Shown here: one piece after another, positions 46,151-54,281 of the stretch
How the letters are laid out: each line of letters begins with the position of its first letter
Position numbering within the stretch: position 1 is the first letter of the stretch
Origin: Maribacter sp.
GTDB taxonomy: Bacteria; Bacteroidota; Bacteroidia; Flavobacteriales; Flavobacteriaceae
Length of the DNA stretch: 64,000 nt
Assembly (NCBI GenBank): GCA_011050675.1
Contig: DRFI01000017.1
Location: 62,001 to 126,000, forward strand
Direction: 5' to 3'
The notes under the pieces: model-generated
The model's input: the letters and a program-made list of their open reading frames with translations, nothing else
Databases searched by the model: none
Told to the model about the DNA's origin: nothing
Made by a program: the position numbers and the translations under genes

Positions 46151-47575
46151 TTACTCATCCCACCAAACAGGTACATTTATACTATTGCCTTCCGTATTGT
46201 TTGAAGCATTGGTATAATTGACACTATTTAAAGCTTCTTCTTCAGAAGGATAAGGCATGCGAATTGGAATTAAATCATTATTTAAACTAGCCGATATCGT
46301 TTTCAATTGAGGGAAACCGGTTCTTCTATATTCTACCCAACCTTCATAGCCGTTTATGGTATTGGCAATCCATTTCTGAGTGATGATATTTTCTAATGCG
46401 TTACCATTGTCCAATGCGGCATCAACTGTTAAATAATCCATAGGTATTTCTACTTGCCAATAATCAAAAGCTTGAGTTACTCCCATGTTGTACAACGTTT
46501 CTGTATCAGCTGTTATAAGACCTTTTTGAGCAGCTTCAGCTAACAGGAAATGTGTTTCCATGCTTGTCATAAAATTGGCGTCTAACAACCCTGTATTCTC
46601 TCTAAAAATTGTTCCTAACAAAGAATAATCAGCTAAAGAAACTCCCGCAGATGCGTCTATTCCATTTAAAAGTCCATTATATCCGTTATCTGTACTATTT
46701 GCAAATGGGCGGTAAAGGCGATCAATACGTGGGTCGTTTAAGCCGGTCAATATTTCGTTCATAGTTTCAGAAAGAACGTAGTTGTTGAAATCGCCTATTC
46801 TTAGTCTGGCCAATCTAAAATTATTTGGTTCTCCATCGGTAAAATTGAAAATAGCATTTTCGCTATTATCATCAATGAAATTACCTTCGGCAGCTATGGT
46901 TTGTAATTGGGGGGCAACATCTATTTTGCCCGAAACTCGCATTAGATATTTAATCTTTAGCGAATTTGCAAAACGAATCCATCCGTCTAAACCTCCATTA
47001 AACAGAATATCACCTTCTAGTGCAATTGTACCGGTATAGTTTTCTAAAGCAGCGATACCTTTGTCAAGATTATCAAAAACACCATCTTCATCCATGTAAA
47101 TCGATTCTTGAGAATCATAGATCGGAGTAACGGTTTCTGTATCACCTTTGAATGCTTCAGAATAAGGAACATCTCCAAATAAATCTGTTAATCCTGCTGC
47201 CATGTAAGCTTTCATTATTCTTGCAGGACCTTCATAGACCGCAAAGGCAGTATTTTTTTGAGATAAATTCAGTATGATTTCATTGTCTCTTAGATTTTGA
47301 TAGAATATAGGCCAAGGATTGCCTCCCAATTGTGGTGATTTTAAATCATGTCTATCAAATAAGTTGAAATCAAGAGCTGTGCTATATTGCCCTAGTAAAT
47401 TACCGGCAGTAAAGCCTTCATAAGACATTTGTTCTCCATAATCATAGATTACTTGCCTAAGTAATAAACTAGGTTGCACTGTTACAGGCGCGTTTGTATT
47501 CGTATTAATTTCCTTAAAGTCTTTTGTACAGCTAATGACCAACATTAAGACTAGAACGGTATATATATATTTCAT
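46151..47575 (-). CDS. SusD/RagB family nutrient-binding lipoprotein
   Basis: Outer-membrane surface lipoprotein of 474 residues; the signal sequence ends LVLMLVISC with the lipidated Cys followed by TKDFKEINTNTNAP. TPR-like helices and the segment IMKAYMAAGLTDLFGDVPYSEAF, plus NSLKIKYLMRVSG, are characteristic of the SusD-like nutrient-binding group. The stop of the upstream SusC gene is 10 bases before its start, so they form the usual SusC/SusD pair. The unusual gene company suggests a small organic solute rather than a polysaccharide as ligand. Confidence 0.93.
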   Translation of the reverse strand: MKYIYTVLVLMLVISCTKDFKEINTNTNAPVTVQPSLLLRQVIYDYGEQMSYEGFTAGNLLGQYSTALDFNLFDRHDLKSPQLGGNPWPIFYQNLRDNEIILNLSQKNTAFAVYEGPARIMKAYMAAGLTDLFGDVPYSEAFKGDTETVTPIYDSQESIYMDEDGVFDNLDKGIAALENYTGTIALEGDILFNGGLDGWIRFANSLKIKYLMRVSGKIDVAPQLQTIAAEGNFIDDNSENAIFNFTDGEPNNFRLARLRIGDFNNYVLSETMNEILTGLNDPRIDRLYRPFANSTDNGYNGLLNGIDASAGVSLADYSLLGTIFRENTGLLDANFMTSMETHFLLAEAAQKGLITADTETLYNMGVTQAFDYWQVEIPMDYLTVDAALDNGNALENIITQKWIANTINGYEGWVEYRRTGFPQLKTISASLNNDLIPIRMPYPSEEEALNSVNYTNASNNTEGNSINVPVWWDE

Positions 47576-47585
47576 CTTCTTTTTC

Positions 47586-50500
47586 TTAAAAATTAAATCC
47601 TGCTTTAAAACCTATACTTCTTGTTGTAGCATAAGACATATCTTCTACACCGCTAATAAACCCTTGTCCCTGTACTGCTAATTGTTCTGGGTCAAAATGC
47701 GGATTCTCTGTAATGGCAAATAAGTTCTTGCCTATTAAAGACAAGCTCAACGTTGCATCTTGGTTAAATACACTAAGATTATCAAAAGTGTAACCAACAG
47801 ATAATTGTCTAAGCTTTAAAAAGGACGCATCATAAGTGTTGTTTTCCTCATGGTTTCGGTCATAAAATTGTCGGTAGTAACTTTCTGCTGAAACTGCCAC
47901 TGTATTTTGTGCATAAACCGGATTGTCAGTAGTGCCTGTATTTACAACGCCTTCGGGCACAATTCCTTCTTCTGGTCTAAAAGCTGTTTCTGCCAACTGA
48001 CCACCAACATTACCTAAGGCCCTTGTTCTGGAAACGATAATACCGCCTTGTCGCCAATCAAATAAGAAACCTAAATTCCAGTTTTTATAATTGAACTGGT
48101 TATTGAAACCCAACATAAAAGCTGGATTGTAATTCCCTAATTTTTGTAGTTCATTATCTGGAATATATCTGCCCTCGTCCGTAAGGATAAAATCGTCGTT
48201 TTCATTCTTTAAATATCCTGTGCCATATAAATCACCAACACGTCCACCTTTTTCTGCCTGTAAAAATACCGTTTGGTTTTGACTGTCATATATTCTTGAA
48301 TAAGCCAGTGTTAATCTACCTTCATCTTGTGGTAAGCTTTCAACAGTAGACTTGTTCGTGCTAAAATTTAAAGTACTATTCCATTTCAGATTTTGACTGA
48401 TTACAGGGGAAATGCCTAGAATAATCTCTACACCTTTTGATCGTACCTCTCCACCATTGACTACTTGTTGGGTATACCCTGATGAGATACCAATAGGCAA
48501 TGAGATAATCTGGTCTTTTGTTAATGCGTTATAGTACGAGATATCAAAACGAACCTGATCACCGAACAATCTTACATCTGCACCTACTTCAAAAGAGGAT
48601 GTCAATTCTGGTTTAAGATTCGCGTTTGCGATAGTATTTGAATTACTAAACGTTGGCTGACTACTGAAAGGTGTTTGGGCAACAAATGCCCCTGTAGTTT
48701 GATATGGATTTGTATCGTTACCTACCTGTGCCCAACTTGCCCGTAATTTTGCAAATGAAATTGTTTTAGGTAGATCAACTACTTCTGATAGAATAAAACT
48801 ACTAGATACCGATGGGTAAAAGAATGAGGTATTATCTACTGAAAACGGAGTTGCCAATGCACTAGACCAATCGTTTCTTCCTGTAATATCCAAAAAAAGG
48901 AAATCTTTGTATCCGAATTTTGCTAAACCGTAAAAACTGTTTATTCTTTTATTTGATTCAAATTCGAATACTTCAATTGGTGAAGCGGCATTCGATAATC
49001 TAAAAATACCCGGTTGTGCCAAACTTGTGGTTTGTGCTTGTGAGGTGAATGCTTTTTGATTTAATCGATTTCCACCAAGGGATACATCAATTTTAAAGTC
49101 ATTGAATTGATTTGAATAATTTAATAGAAAATCGGTATTTACTTCTCTATAAAAAACATCATGCTCGGCATAAGCACCATTAGAGAAACGATTAGAACTA
49201 TAGGCCCTTTTTAATTGGCGTAATTCACTGGAGTAATCCATTCCTGTTCGTATAGATGCCGTTATGTGCTCTGTGATATCATAGCTGGCTGAGATGTTTC
49301 CGAAAACACGATCTCTATTGAAAGAATTGGTGTTTTCATTAAGAATAAAATAAGGATTATCAAAAAAGGTATAGTTATAAGAATATTGTTGTATGCCTTC
49401 TAAACCAGGTTGCCAATAGTTTTTTAAATTTTCAATGTTTAAGGAACGAGGTCCCCATGCTACCAAAGAATAATTTGCGTTTTCAGAGCCGTAACCATTT
49501 GAAGGTCTGTTGTCACTACTCGAATTAATATAACTAATTGATGAATTAATACGGAGTTTATCTATAGGTTGAAAACTTAATCGCGTACTAATGGTTTGTC
49601 TATCTAGATTAACCCCAGGAATAATTGATTCACTTCGTAAATCTGTAAAAGAGAGACGATAGTTGCCTTTGTCAAAACCAGATGAAATGGCAATGTTGTT
49701 TATTAAAGTTGTTCCGGTTTCATAGAAGTTCTTCAAGTTTTCAGGATTCGATTTAAACTCCGTTGGTGTAATCGTATTTCCATTATAAAGAGCAGTATCG
49801 CCACCGCGAACAACAGTGCCATCTGCCAACGTAACCGGACTATCGTATTGCGGAACTAAGTTACCAACATCTAAACGTGGTCCCCAGCTGTAGGTGATCA
49901 AGTCATTGGTACCACCGCCTAATCCGTCAACAAAAGCAAATTCTCCAGAATTACCTTGTCCGTATTCATTTTGAAAATCTGGTAATTGAAAAGCGGAATC
50001 CACAAAAAAGCTGGTGTTGTAACTTACTCCTAATCCTTTAGTGTCCTTACCACTTTTGGTTTCAATAATAATAACACCATTAGATGCTCTTGTGCCGTAA
50101 AGTGCAGCAGCACTAGGTCCTTTTAAAACGGACACTTCTGCAATATCATCAGGATTCACATCCATAGCGCCATTTCCAAAATCGATTTCTTGAAATCCGG
50201 CAGCAGCTTCACTGGTGAAATTAAAAACCGAGTTATTATTAATGGGAACACCATCTACAATAAACAACGGATTGTTATTGGAAAAAGAGGCTTCACCACG
50301 AATAGTGATTTTTGAGGAAGAACCAACGCCAGTTGCGCCTTGGTTAATAGTTACACCCGCTAATTTTCCCGAAAGGTTATCCAAGAAATTTACAGATTTT
50401 ACTTCAGTAACTCCTTTTGCATCTAAACTTTGCACAACGTAGCCTAGTTCTTTTGTTTCTCGCTTAAGCCCTAATGCGGTCAATACTACTTCATCTAAAA

Positions 50501-50789
50501 CTTCAGAAGAATCGTCAAGGTTTACATTAATAGTACGGCGATTATTAATAGGAATTAACTGCGACTCATAACCTAAAACTGAAAATTCAATTGCTCCCGA
50601 GAGGTTGGGAACTTCTAATGAATACATTCCGTCTTCATTGGTCGTCGAACCGGTTAAGGTGCCAGACAATATAATGTTTACATACGGTACAGAATTTCCA
50701 TCGGTATCGGTTACAAGTCCTGTAATTGTTTCTTGAGCATTAACCATGTTTATCATTAACAGGGTCAACACCAATAATAAGTGTTTCAT
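47586..50789 (-). CDS. SusC/RagA family TonB-linked outer-membrane receptor
   Basis: Outer-membrane TonB-dependent transporter of 1067 residues from the ATG at 50789, which starts a clear signal peptide (MKHLLLVLTLLMINMVNAQ); the frame continues 15 codons upstream without improving it. Domains: carboxypeptidase-like N-terminal module (TGLVTDTDGNSVPYVNIILS), plug with VLKGPSAAALYGTRASNGVI and the SusC signature, then a 22-strand barrel ending SIGFKAGFNF. It forms the uptake pair with the following SusD gene. It is second gene of the arsenosugar-type cluster. Confidence 0.95.
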   Translation of the reverse strand: MKHLLLVLTLLMINMVNAQETITGLVTDTDGNSVPYVNIILSGTLTGSTTNEDGMYSLEVPNLSGAIEFSVLGYESQLIPINNRRTINVNLDDSSEVLDEVVLTALGLKRETKELGYVVQSLDAKGVTEVKSVNFLDNLSGKLAGVTINQGATGVGSSSKITIRGEASFSNNNPLFIVDGVPINNNSVFNFTSEAAAGFQEIDFGNGAMDVNPDDIAEVSVLKGPSAAALYGTRASNGVIIIETKSGKDTKGLGVSYNTSFFVDSAFQLPDFQNEYGQGNSGEFAFVDGLGGGTNDLITYSWGPRLDVGNLVPQYDSPVTLADGTVVRGGDTALYNGNTITPTEFKSNPENLKNFYETGTTLINNIAISSGFDKGNYRLSFTDLRSESIIPGVNLDRQTISTRLSFQPIDKLRINSSISYINSSSDNRPSNGYGSENANYSLVAWGPRSLNIENLKNYWQPGLEGIQQYSYNYTFFDNPYFILNENTNSFNRDRVFGNISASYDITEHITASIRTGMDYSSELRQLKRAYSSNRFSNGAYAEHDVFYREVNTDFLLNYSNQFNDFKIDVSLGGNRLNQKAFTSQAQTTSLAQPGIFRLSNAASPIEVFEFESNKRINSFYGLAKFGYKDFLFLDITGRNDWSSALATPFSVDNTSFFYPSVSSSFILSEVVDLPKTISFAKLRASWAQVGNDTNPYQTTGAFVAQTPFSSQPTFSNSNTIANANLKPELTSSFEVGADVRLFGDQVRFDISYYNALTKDQIISLPIGISSGYTQQVVNGGEVRSKGVEIILGISPVISQNLKWNSTLNFSTNKSTVESLPQDEGRLTLAYSRIYDSQNQTVFLQAEKGGRVGDLYGTGYLKNENDDFILTDEGRYIPDNELQKLGNYNPAFMLGFNNQFNYKNWNLGFLFDWRQGGIIVSRTRALGNVGGQLAETAFRPEEGIVPEGVVNTGTTDNPVYAQNTVAVSAESYYRQFYDRNHEENNTYDASFLKLRQLSVGYTFDNLSVFNQDATLSLSLIGKNLFAITENPHFDPEQLAVQGQGFISGVEDMSYATTRSIGFKAGFNF

Positions 50790-50842
50790 AAAAAGCTTTT
50801 GAACTGAGTTTACATTTACCCAACTATTGGGCAAAGGGGGAT

Positions 50843-51532
50843 TTAGATAAATGAAACTTCAGGAGAGCCTTTATTGTACATGAATCTGTCAGGAAACAGA
50901 TTTGAGATGTTCAGGATAGTGAAGTATAAACTTCTTTTTATTTTTAATAACCCTATTATCAACAAAAGCAAGGTTGACGATAGACTTCTAGAAAATGACA
51001 ATAAGGATTGTAAATCCTTTTCATTGTCCAAATCCTGTAAAACGGGTAGTTTAATTAATTCAGATGACTCTTTTAGTAGCCATTTTGATATTTGATGGTA
51101 AAGACTAAAACGTTGCCATGGAAGTTTTTGAAAACCAGCAACATTAAAATTAGATTTTTGTAAACCCAATAAATAGAAACCACCATCAATAGAAGGACCT
51201 ATTACTGTCTTACCTAAAGCTAATTGCTTGGCGGTGTGTTTAAGATGTTGTGTTTTTAAATGAGGAGTATCATTACCAATGGTAATTAAATTTGAAAATC
51301 CTTTATCAAAAACAGTAGCAATGGCATTTGTGAAACGTTCGCCAAAAGTAGCACCGACTTGATCTTTGTCTGAAAAGTGAAAAACAGGTAGACCTGTGTT
51401 TTTTGCTTTTTTAAGAGTCGTCTGAGTAAGTACATCAAATAATTGTTCACCTTTAGGAATTGACTTATTCGCCAAGTCTTCTTTGGCGGAATTGGCAAAT
51501 ACCAAAATTGCAGTAGTACCCAGTGAATTCAA
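50843..51532 (-). CDS. DUF2064/TIGR04282-type arsenosugar-biosynthesis glycosyltransferase, TTG start
   Basis: CofC-like nucleotidyl/glycosyltransferase-fold protein of 229 residues. Seen: TTAILVFANSAKEDLANKSI, FGERFTNAIATVFDKGFSNLI, IGNDTPHLKTQHL (metal-binding Asp) and IGPSIDGGFYLLGL. These are the marks of the TIGR04282 group, which accompanies ArsS. The start is TTG at 51532: a TAA stop lies directly before it in frame and no ATG is near. It is the first gene of the cluster, 53 bases before susC, with TetR-like palindromes upstream. Confidence 0.85.
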   Translation of the reverse strand: MNSLGTTAILVFANSAKEDLANKSIPKGEQLFDVLTQTTLKKAKNTGLPVFHFSDKDQVGATFGERFTNAIATVFDKGFSNLITIGNDTPHLKTQHLKHTAKQLALGKTVIGPSIDGGFYLLGLQKSNFNVAGFQKLPWQRFSLYHQISKWLLKESSELIKLPVLQDLDNEKDLQSLLSFSRSLSSTLLLLIIGLLKIKRSLYFTILNISNLFPDRFMYNKGSPEVSFI

Positions 51533-51653
51533 TTAAATTTTCTTTCTTGTTGTTAAACTTACGTAAAAATAAAGCAAAGGTTTTCTAAGTATATATAATT
51601 TGTATGATTAAAACATGCAAAATATCTTACTTTAAGTCAAAATGTCAGTTTCA

Positions 51654-51665
51654 GACCGTGTGGTC
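51654..51665. promoter_or_regulatory. Candidate TetR operator before the arsenosugar-type cluster
   Basis: GACCGTGTGGTC has the same half-sites and spacing as the palindrome in front of tetR (GACCATATGGTC). It lies 122 bases before the first gene of the minus-strand cluster and about 240 bases before htrA. Confidence 0.6.
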
Positions 51666-51778
51666 GGTTTTACATAACTAGTTTGACCAATTACCTTATA
51701 CAATCAACTATAAAGATGAACTTAAATAAGATAAACAGCACCTTGTTGAACTATTTTTCAAGCCAATTTTTAGGTTAC

Positions 51779-51792
51779 AGACTGGTTAGTCT
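51779..51792. promoter_or_regulatory. Related palindrome AGACT-N4-AGTCT
   Basis: AGACTGGTTAGTCT has 5-base arms with a 4-base spacer, the same geometry as the GACC-N4-GGTC sites, and lies nearer htrA. It may be a weaker site of the same regulator. Confidence 0.35.
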
Positions 51793-51906
51793 AAAAATAT
51801 CCTTAAAATTTCAGTAAGTTTTAATTTTTTTTTAGCATTTACAAGCTTAGGCATGGCATAGCTATTGAAACTAGTTCATCAGAAGAATTTTAAAAATTAA
51901 TTATAT

Positions 51907-53421
51907 ATGAAATCAGATACAAATACCAAAAGCGCTTGGAAGGTTTACTTCTTCTCAGCGATTATTGCCCTTGCAGTTAGTTTGGGGGTAATACAATTGA
52001 ACAAACAAAATGAAAAGGAAAACAATGGTGTAACAGTGGTTGAATCTGTTCCTGGAGCACACGCCTTATATACTAAGGATAACGAAGGAAACATTAAACC
52101 ATTAGATTTCACCGATACTTCAAAGAAGGTTTTAGATGCTGTGGTGCATATTAAATCTACCCAAACAGGGGCATCTTATCAAAACAAAGGGGCACGAGAA
52201 TTGCCAGATCCTTTTAAAGAGTTTTTTGGTGATATGTTTAAAGGACAATCTCCAGAAGGTACGCGTTCGCAACCTAGAGTTGGTACGGGATCTGGCGTTA
52301 TCATAAATGACAAAGGTTATATCGTAACCAATAATCATGTAATTGATAATGCAGATGAAGTTGAGGTTACTTTATATAATAATCAATCGTACAAGGCTAC
52401 CGTAATTGGTACGGACCCAACTACAGACTTAGCACTTTTACAAATTAAAGCTGACAATTTAAAAACAATGTCATTAGTAAATTCTGATGACGTTGAAGTA
52501 GGGGAATGGGTGTTGGCTGTTGGTAATCCGCTAGGGTTGAATTCTACAGTTACTGCAGGTATTGTTAGTGCAAAAGCAAGAAATATTCAAATTAACGCAG
52601 ATAAGTTTGCCGTAGAAAGCTTTATACAGACAGATGCAGCTATTAACCCTGGTAATAGCGGTGGTGCTCTAGTAAATCTTGACGGGAATTTGGTTGGAAT
52701 AAATACGGCTATTGCTAGTACAACCGGTACTTATACTGGATACGGATTTGCAGTGCCTAGTAATATTGTTACCAAAGTGGTTGAAGACCTTTTAAAATAT
52801 GGTAATGTACAACGTGGTATGTTAGGGGTAACCATTAGAACTATGGATAGCAATTTGGCTAAAGAGAAAGCTGTTGATTTTACCAAAGGTGTGTGGGTAG
52901 AGCAAGTAGGTGAAGATAGTGGTGCAGATTTGGCCGGTATCGAATCTGGAGATATTATTATTAGTGTAAATGGTAAAGAAACTGCTACCTCACCAAGACT
53001 TCAAGAAATTATTGCCGGTAAACGACCAGGTGATAAAGTGGCTATAGTTGTAAATAGAAACGGTAAAGAGAAAGAGTTAGAAGTAGAGCTTCATAATTCT
53101 CAAGGCGGCACAAACATTATCAAAAAGGAAGAGAAAGAAGTATTTAACCTTCTTGGAGCCGATTTTGAAAATGTCAATAAAGAGCTAGGTAAGAAGTTTG
53201 GTTTAGACGGTGCTGTTCAGGTTACTAAATTATATCCTGGAAAGATCAAGCAAGAAACTCAAATGCGTGAAGGGTTTATCATCACTCATATTGATGGTAA
53301 ACGTGTAAAGGATGTTGATGATGTAGCATCTGCGTTAGAAGGCAAGAAAGGTGGAGTTATGATAGAAGGTATTTATGAAGATGGAAGTAAATATTATTAT
53401 GCCTTCGGATTAGATTCATAG
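51907..53421 (+). CDS. HtrA/DegP-type periplasmic serine protease
   Basis: Envelope quality-control protease of 504 residues. An N-terminal membrane segment (about 13-30) serves as signal/anchor. The trypsin-like domain carries the triad His144 (TNNHVID), Asp174 (TTDLALL) and Ser251 (GNSGGAL). Two PDZ domains follow (about 300-390 and 415-500, with GVWVEQVGEDSGADLAGIES and VTKLYPGKIKQET). It is divergent from the arsenosugar-type cluster and ends at its own terminator. Confidence 0.95.
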   Translation: MKSDTNTKSAWKVYFFSAIIALAVSLGVIQLNKQNEKENNGVTVVESVPGAHALYTKDNEGNIKPLDFTDTSKKVLDAVVHIKSTQTGASYQNKGARELPDPFKEFFGDMFKGQSPEGTRSQPRVGTGSGVIINDKGYIVTNNHVIDNADEVEVTLYNNQSYKATVIGTDPTTDLALLQIKADNLKTMSLVNSDDVEVGEWVLAVGNPLGLNSTVTAGIVSAKARNIQINADKFAVESFIQTDAAINPGNSGGALVNLDGNLVGINTAIASTTGTYTGYGFAVPSNIVTKVVEDLLKYGNVQRGMLGVTIRTMDSNLAKEKAVDFTKGVWVEQVGEDSGADLAGIESGDIIISVNGKETATSPRLQEIIAGKRPGDKVAIVVNRNGKEKELEVELHNSQGGTNIIKKEEKEVFNLLGADFENVNKELGKKFGLDGAVQVTKLYPGKIKQETQMREGFIITHIDGKRVKDVDDVASALEGKKGGVMIEGIYEDGSKYYYAFGLDS

Positions 53422-53442
53422 TCCGCATTAATGATTAATTTT

Positions 53443-53481
53443 ATGCCGAGCGGATAATAGTATTCGTTCGGCATTTTTTTT
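53443..53481 (+). terminator. Terminator after htrA
   Basis: ATGCCGAGCG / CGTTCGGCAT (one G-T wobble) with a 12-base loop, followed by TTTTTTT. It sits 21 bases after the htrA stop. Confidence 0.88.
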
Positions 53482-53498
53482 GAATTAATTCTAGATAG

Positions 53499-54272
53499 AT
53501 GCAAATAGGTTCTAAGTCCATAGGTTTGGTGCTTTCCGGTGGAGGTATTCGAGGTATGGCACATATAGGTGTTATTAAGGCAATGCAAGAGTTTGGTTTA
53601 GAGGCCAATGTTGTATCCGGAAGTAGTATTGGCGCTTTAGTAGGCGCTTTGTACGCAGCAGATAAACCTGTTGTTGATATGTTGCGATTCTTTAAGGAAA
53701 CTCCACTGTTCAAATACAATTACTTTGCAGTAGCAAAACCCGGACTATTAAATAGTGAAAGCTATATAAATTCTTTTAAACAATATTTTCCAGAAGATAG
53801 TTTTGAAGCTTTAAACAGTGAACTTCATGTGGTAGCCACTAACCTACAGAAAGGCGAAGAACTCTTTATAAATGAAGGGGAATTGATTAAACCTTTATTG
53901 GCTTCTGCAGCATTACCACCCGTTTTTAGTCCCGTAGAGTATAAAGGTGAATTATATGCTGATGGAGGAATTATGAACAACTTCCCTTCTGAACCAGTAT
54001 TATCAAAAGTAGAATATGTTATAGGTAGCAACGTTTCAGTCGTTTCTAAATTAGAGAAAAAACACCTGAATAATTCTTTTCAATTAACGGGTCGTGTAAC
54101 CGGACTAATGATTTACGCCATCAATCGGCAAAAAATTAATAGTTGTCACCTAATTATTGAATCACAAGAATTAGAACATATCGGTTTACTAGATAGAAGA
54201 GGAATTGAGAAAGCATATGCAATAGGTTATGAAACTGCAGTAAATAAATTTAAGGCAATTTTTCCTGAATAA
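53499..54272 (+). CDS. Patatin-like phospholipase family protein
   Basis: RssA/patatin-type serine acyl hydrolase of 257 residues, no signal peptide. Seen: oxyanion-hole motif LSGGGIRGMAHIG, nucleophile motif GSSIG with Ser43, and catalytic Asp155 in ADGGIMNNFP. The dyad is complete, so it is probably active on lipids or acyl esters. It converges on the SLC13 permease gene with a 9-base gap and no terminator between. Confidence 0.93.
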   Translation: MQIGSKSIGLVLSGGGIRGMAHIGVIKAMQEFGLEANVVSGSSIGALVGALYAADKPVVDMLRFFKETPLFKYNYFAVAKPGLLNSESYINSFKQYFPEDSFEALNSELHVVATNLQKGEELFINEGELIKPLLASAALPPVFSPVEYKGELYADGGIMNNFPSEPVLSKVEYVIGSNVSVVSKLEKKHLNNSFQLTGRVTGLMIYAINRQKINSCHLIIESQELEHIGLLDRRGIEKAYAIGYETAVNKFKAIFPE

Positions 54273-54281
54273 TTTTATTGC

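Larger units (their letters stand above)
51533..51906. other. Divergent control region between the arsenosugar-type cluster and htrA
   Basis: 374 bases without a gene. It contains the palindrome GACCGTGTGGTC (51654-51665) and the related AGACTGGTTAGTCT (51779-51792), and must hold the promoters of both divergent units; I could not place the -7 boxes with confidence. Confidence 0.6.

Noticed and set aside
53441..53719. Minus-strand ORF over the htrA terminator and patatin start
   Set aside because: It overlaps a clear terminator and a well-supported gene on the other strand and shows no family features.
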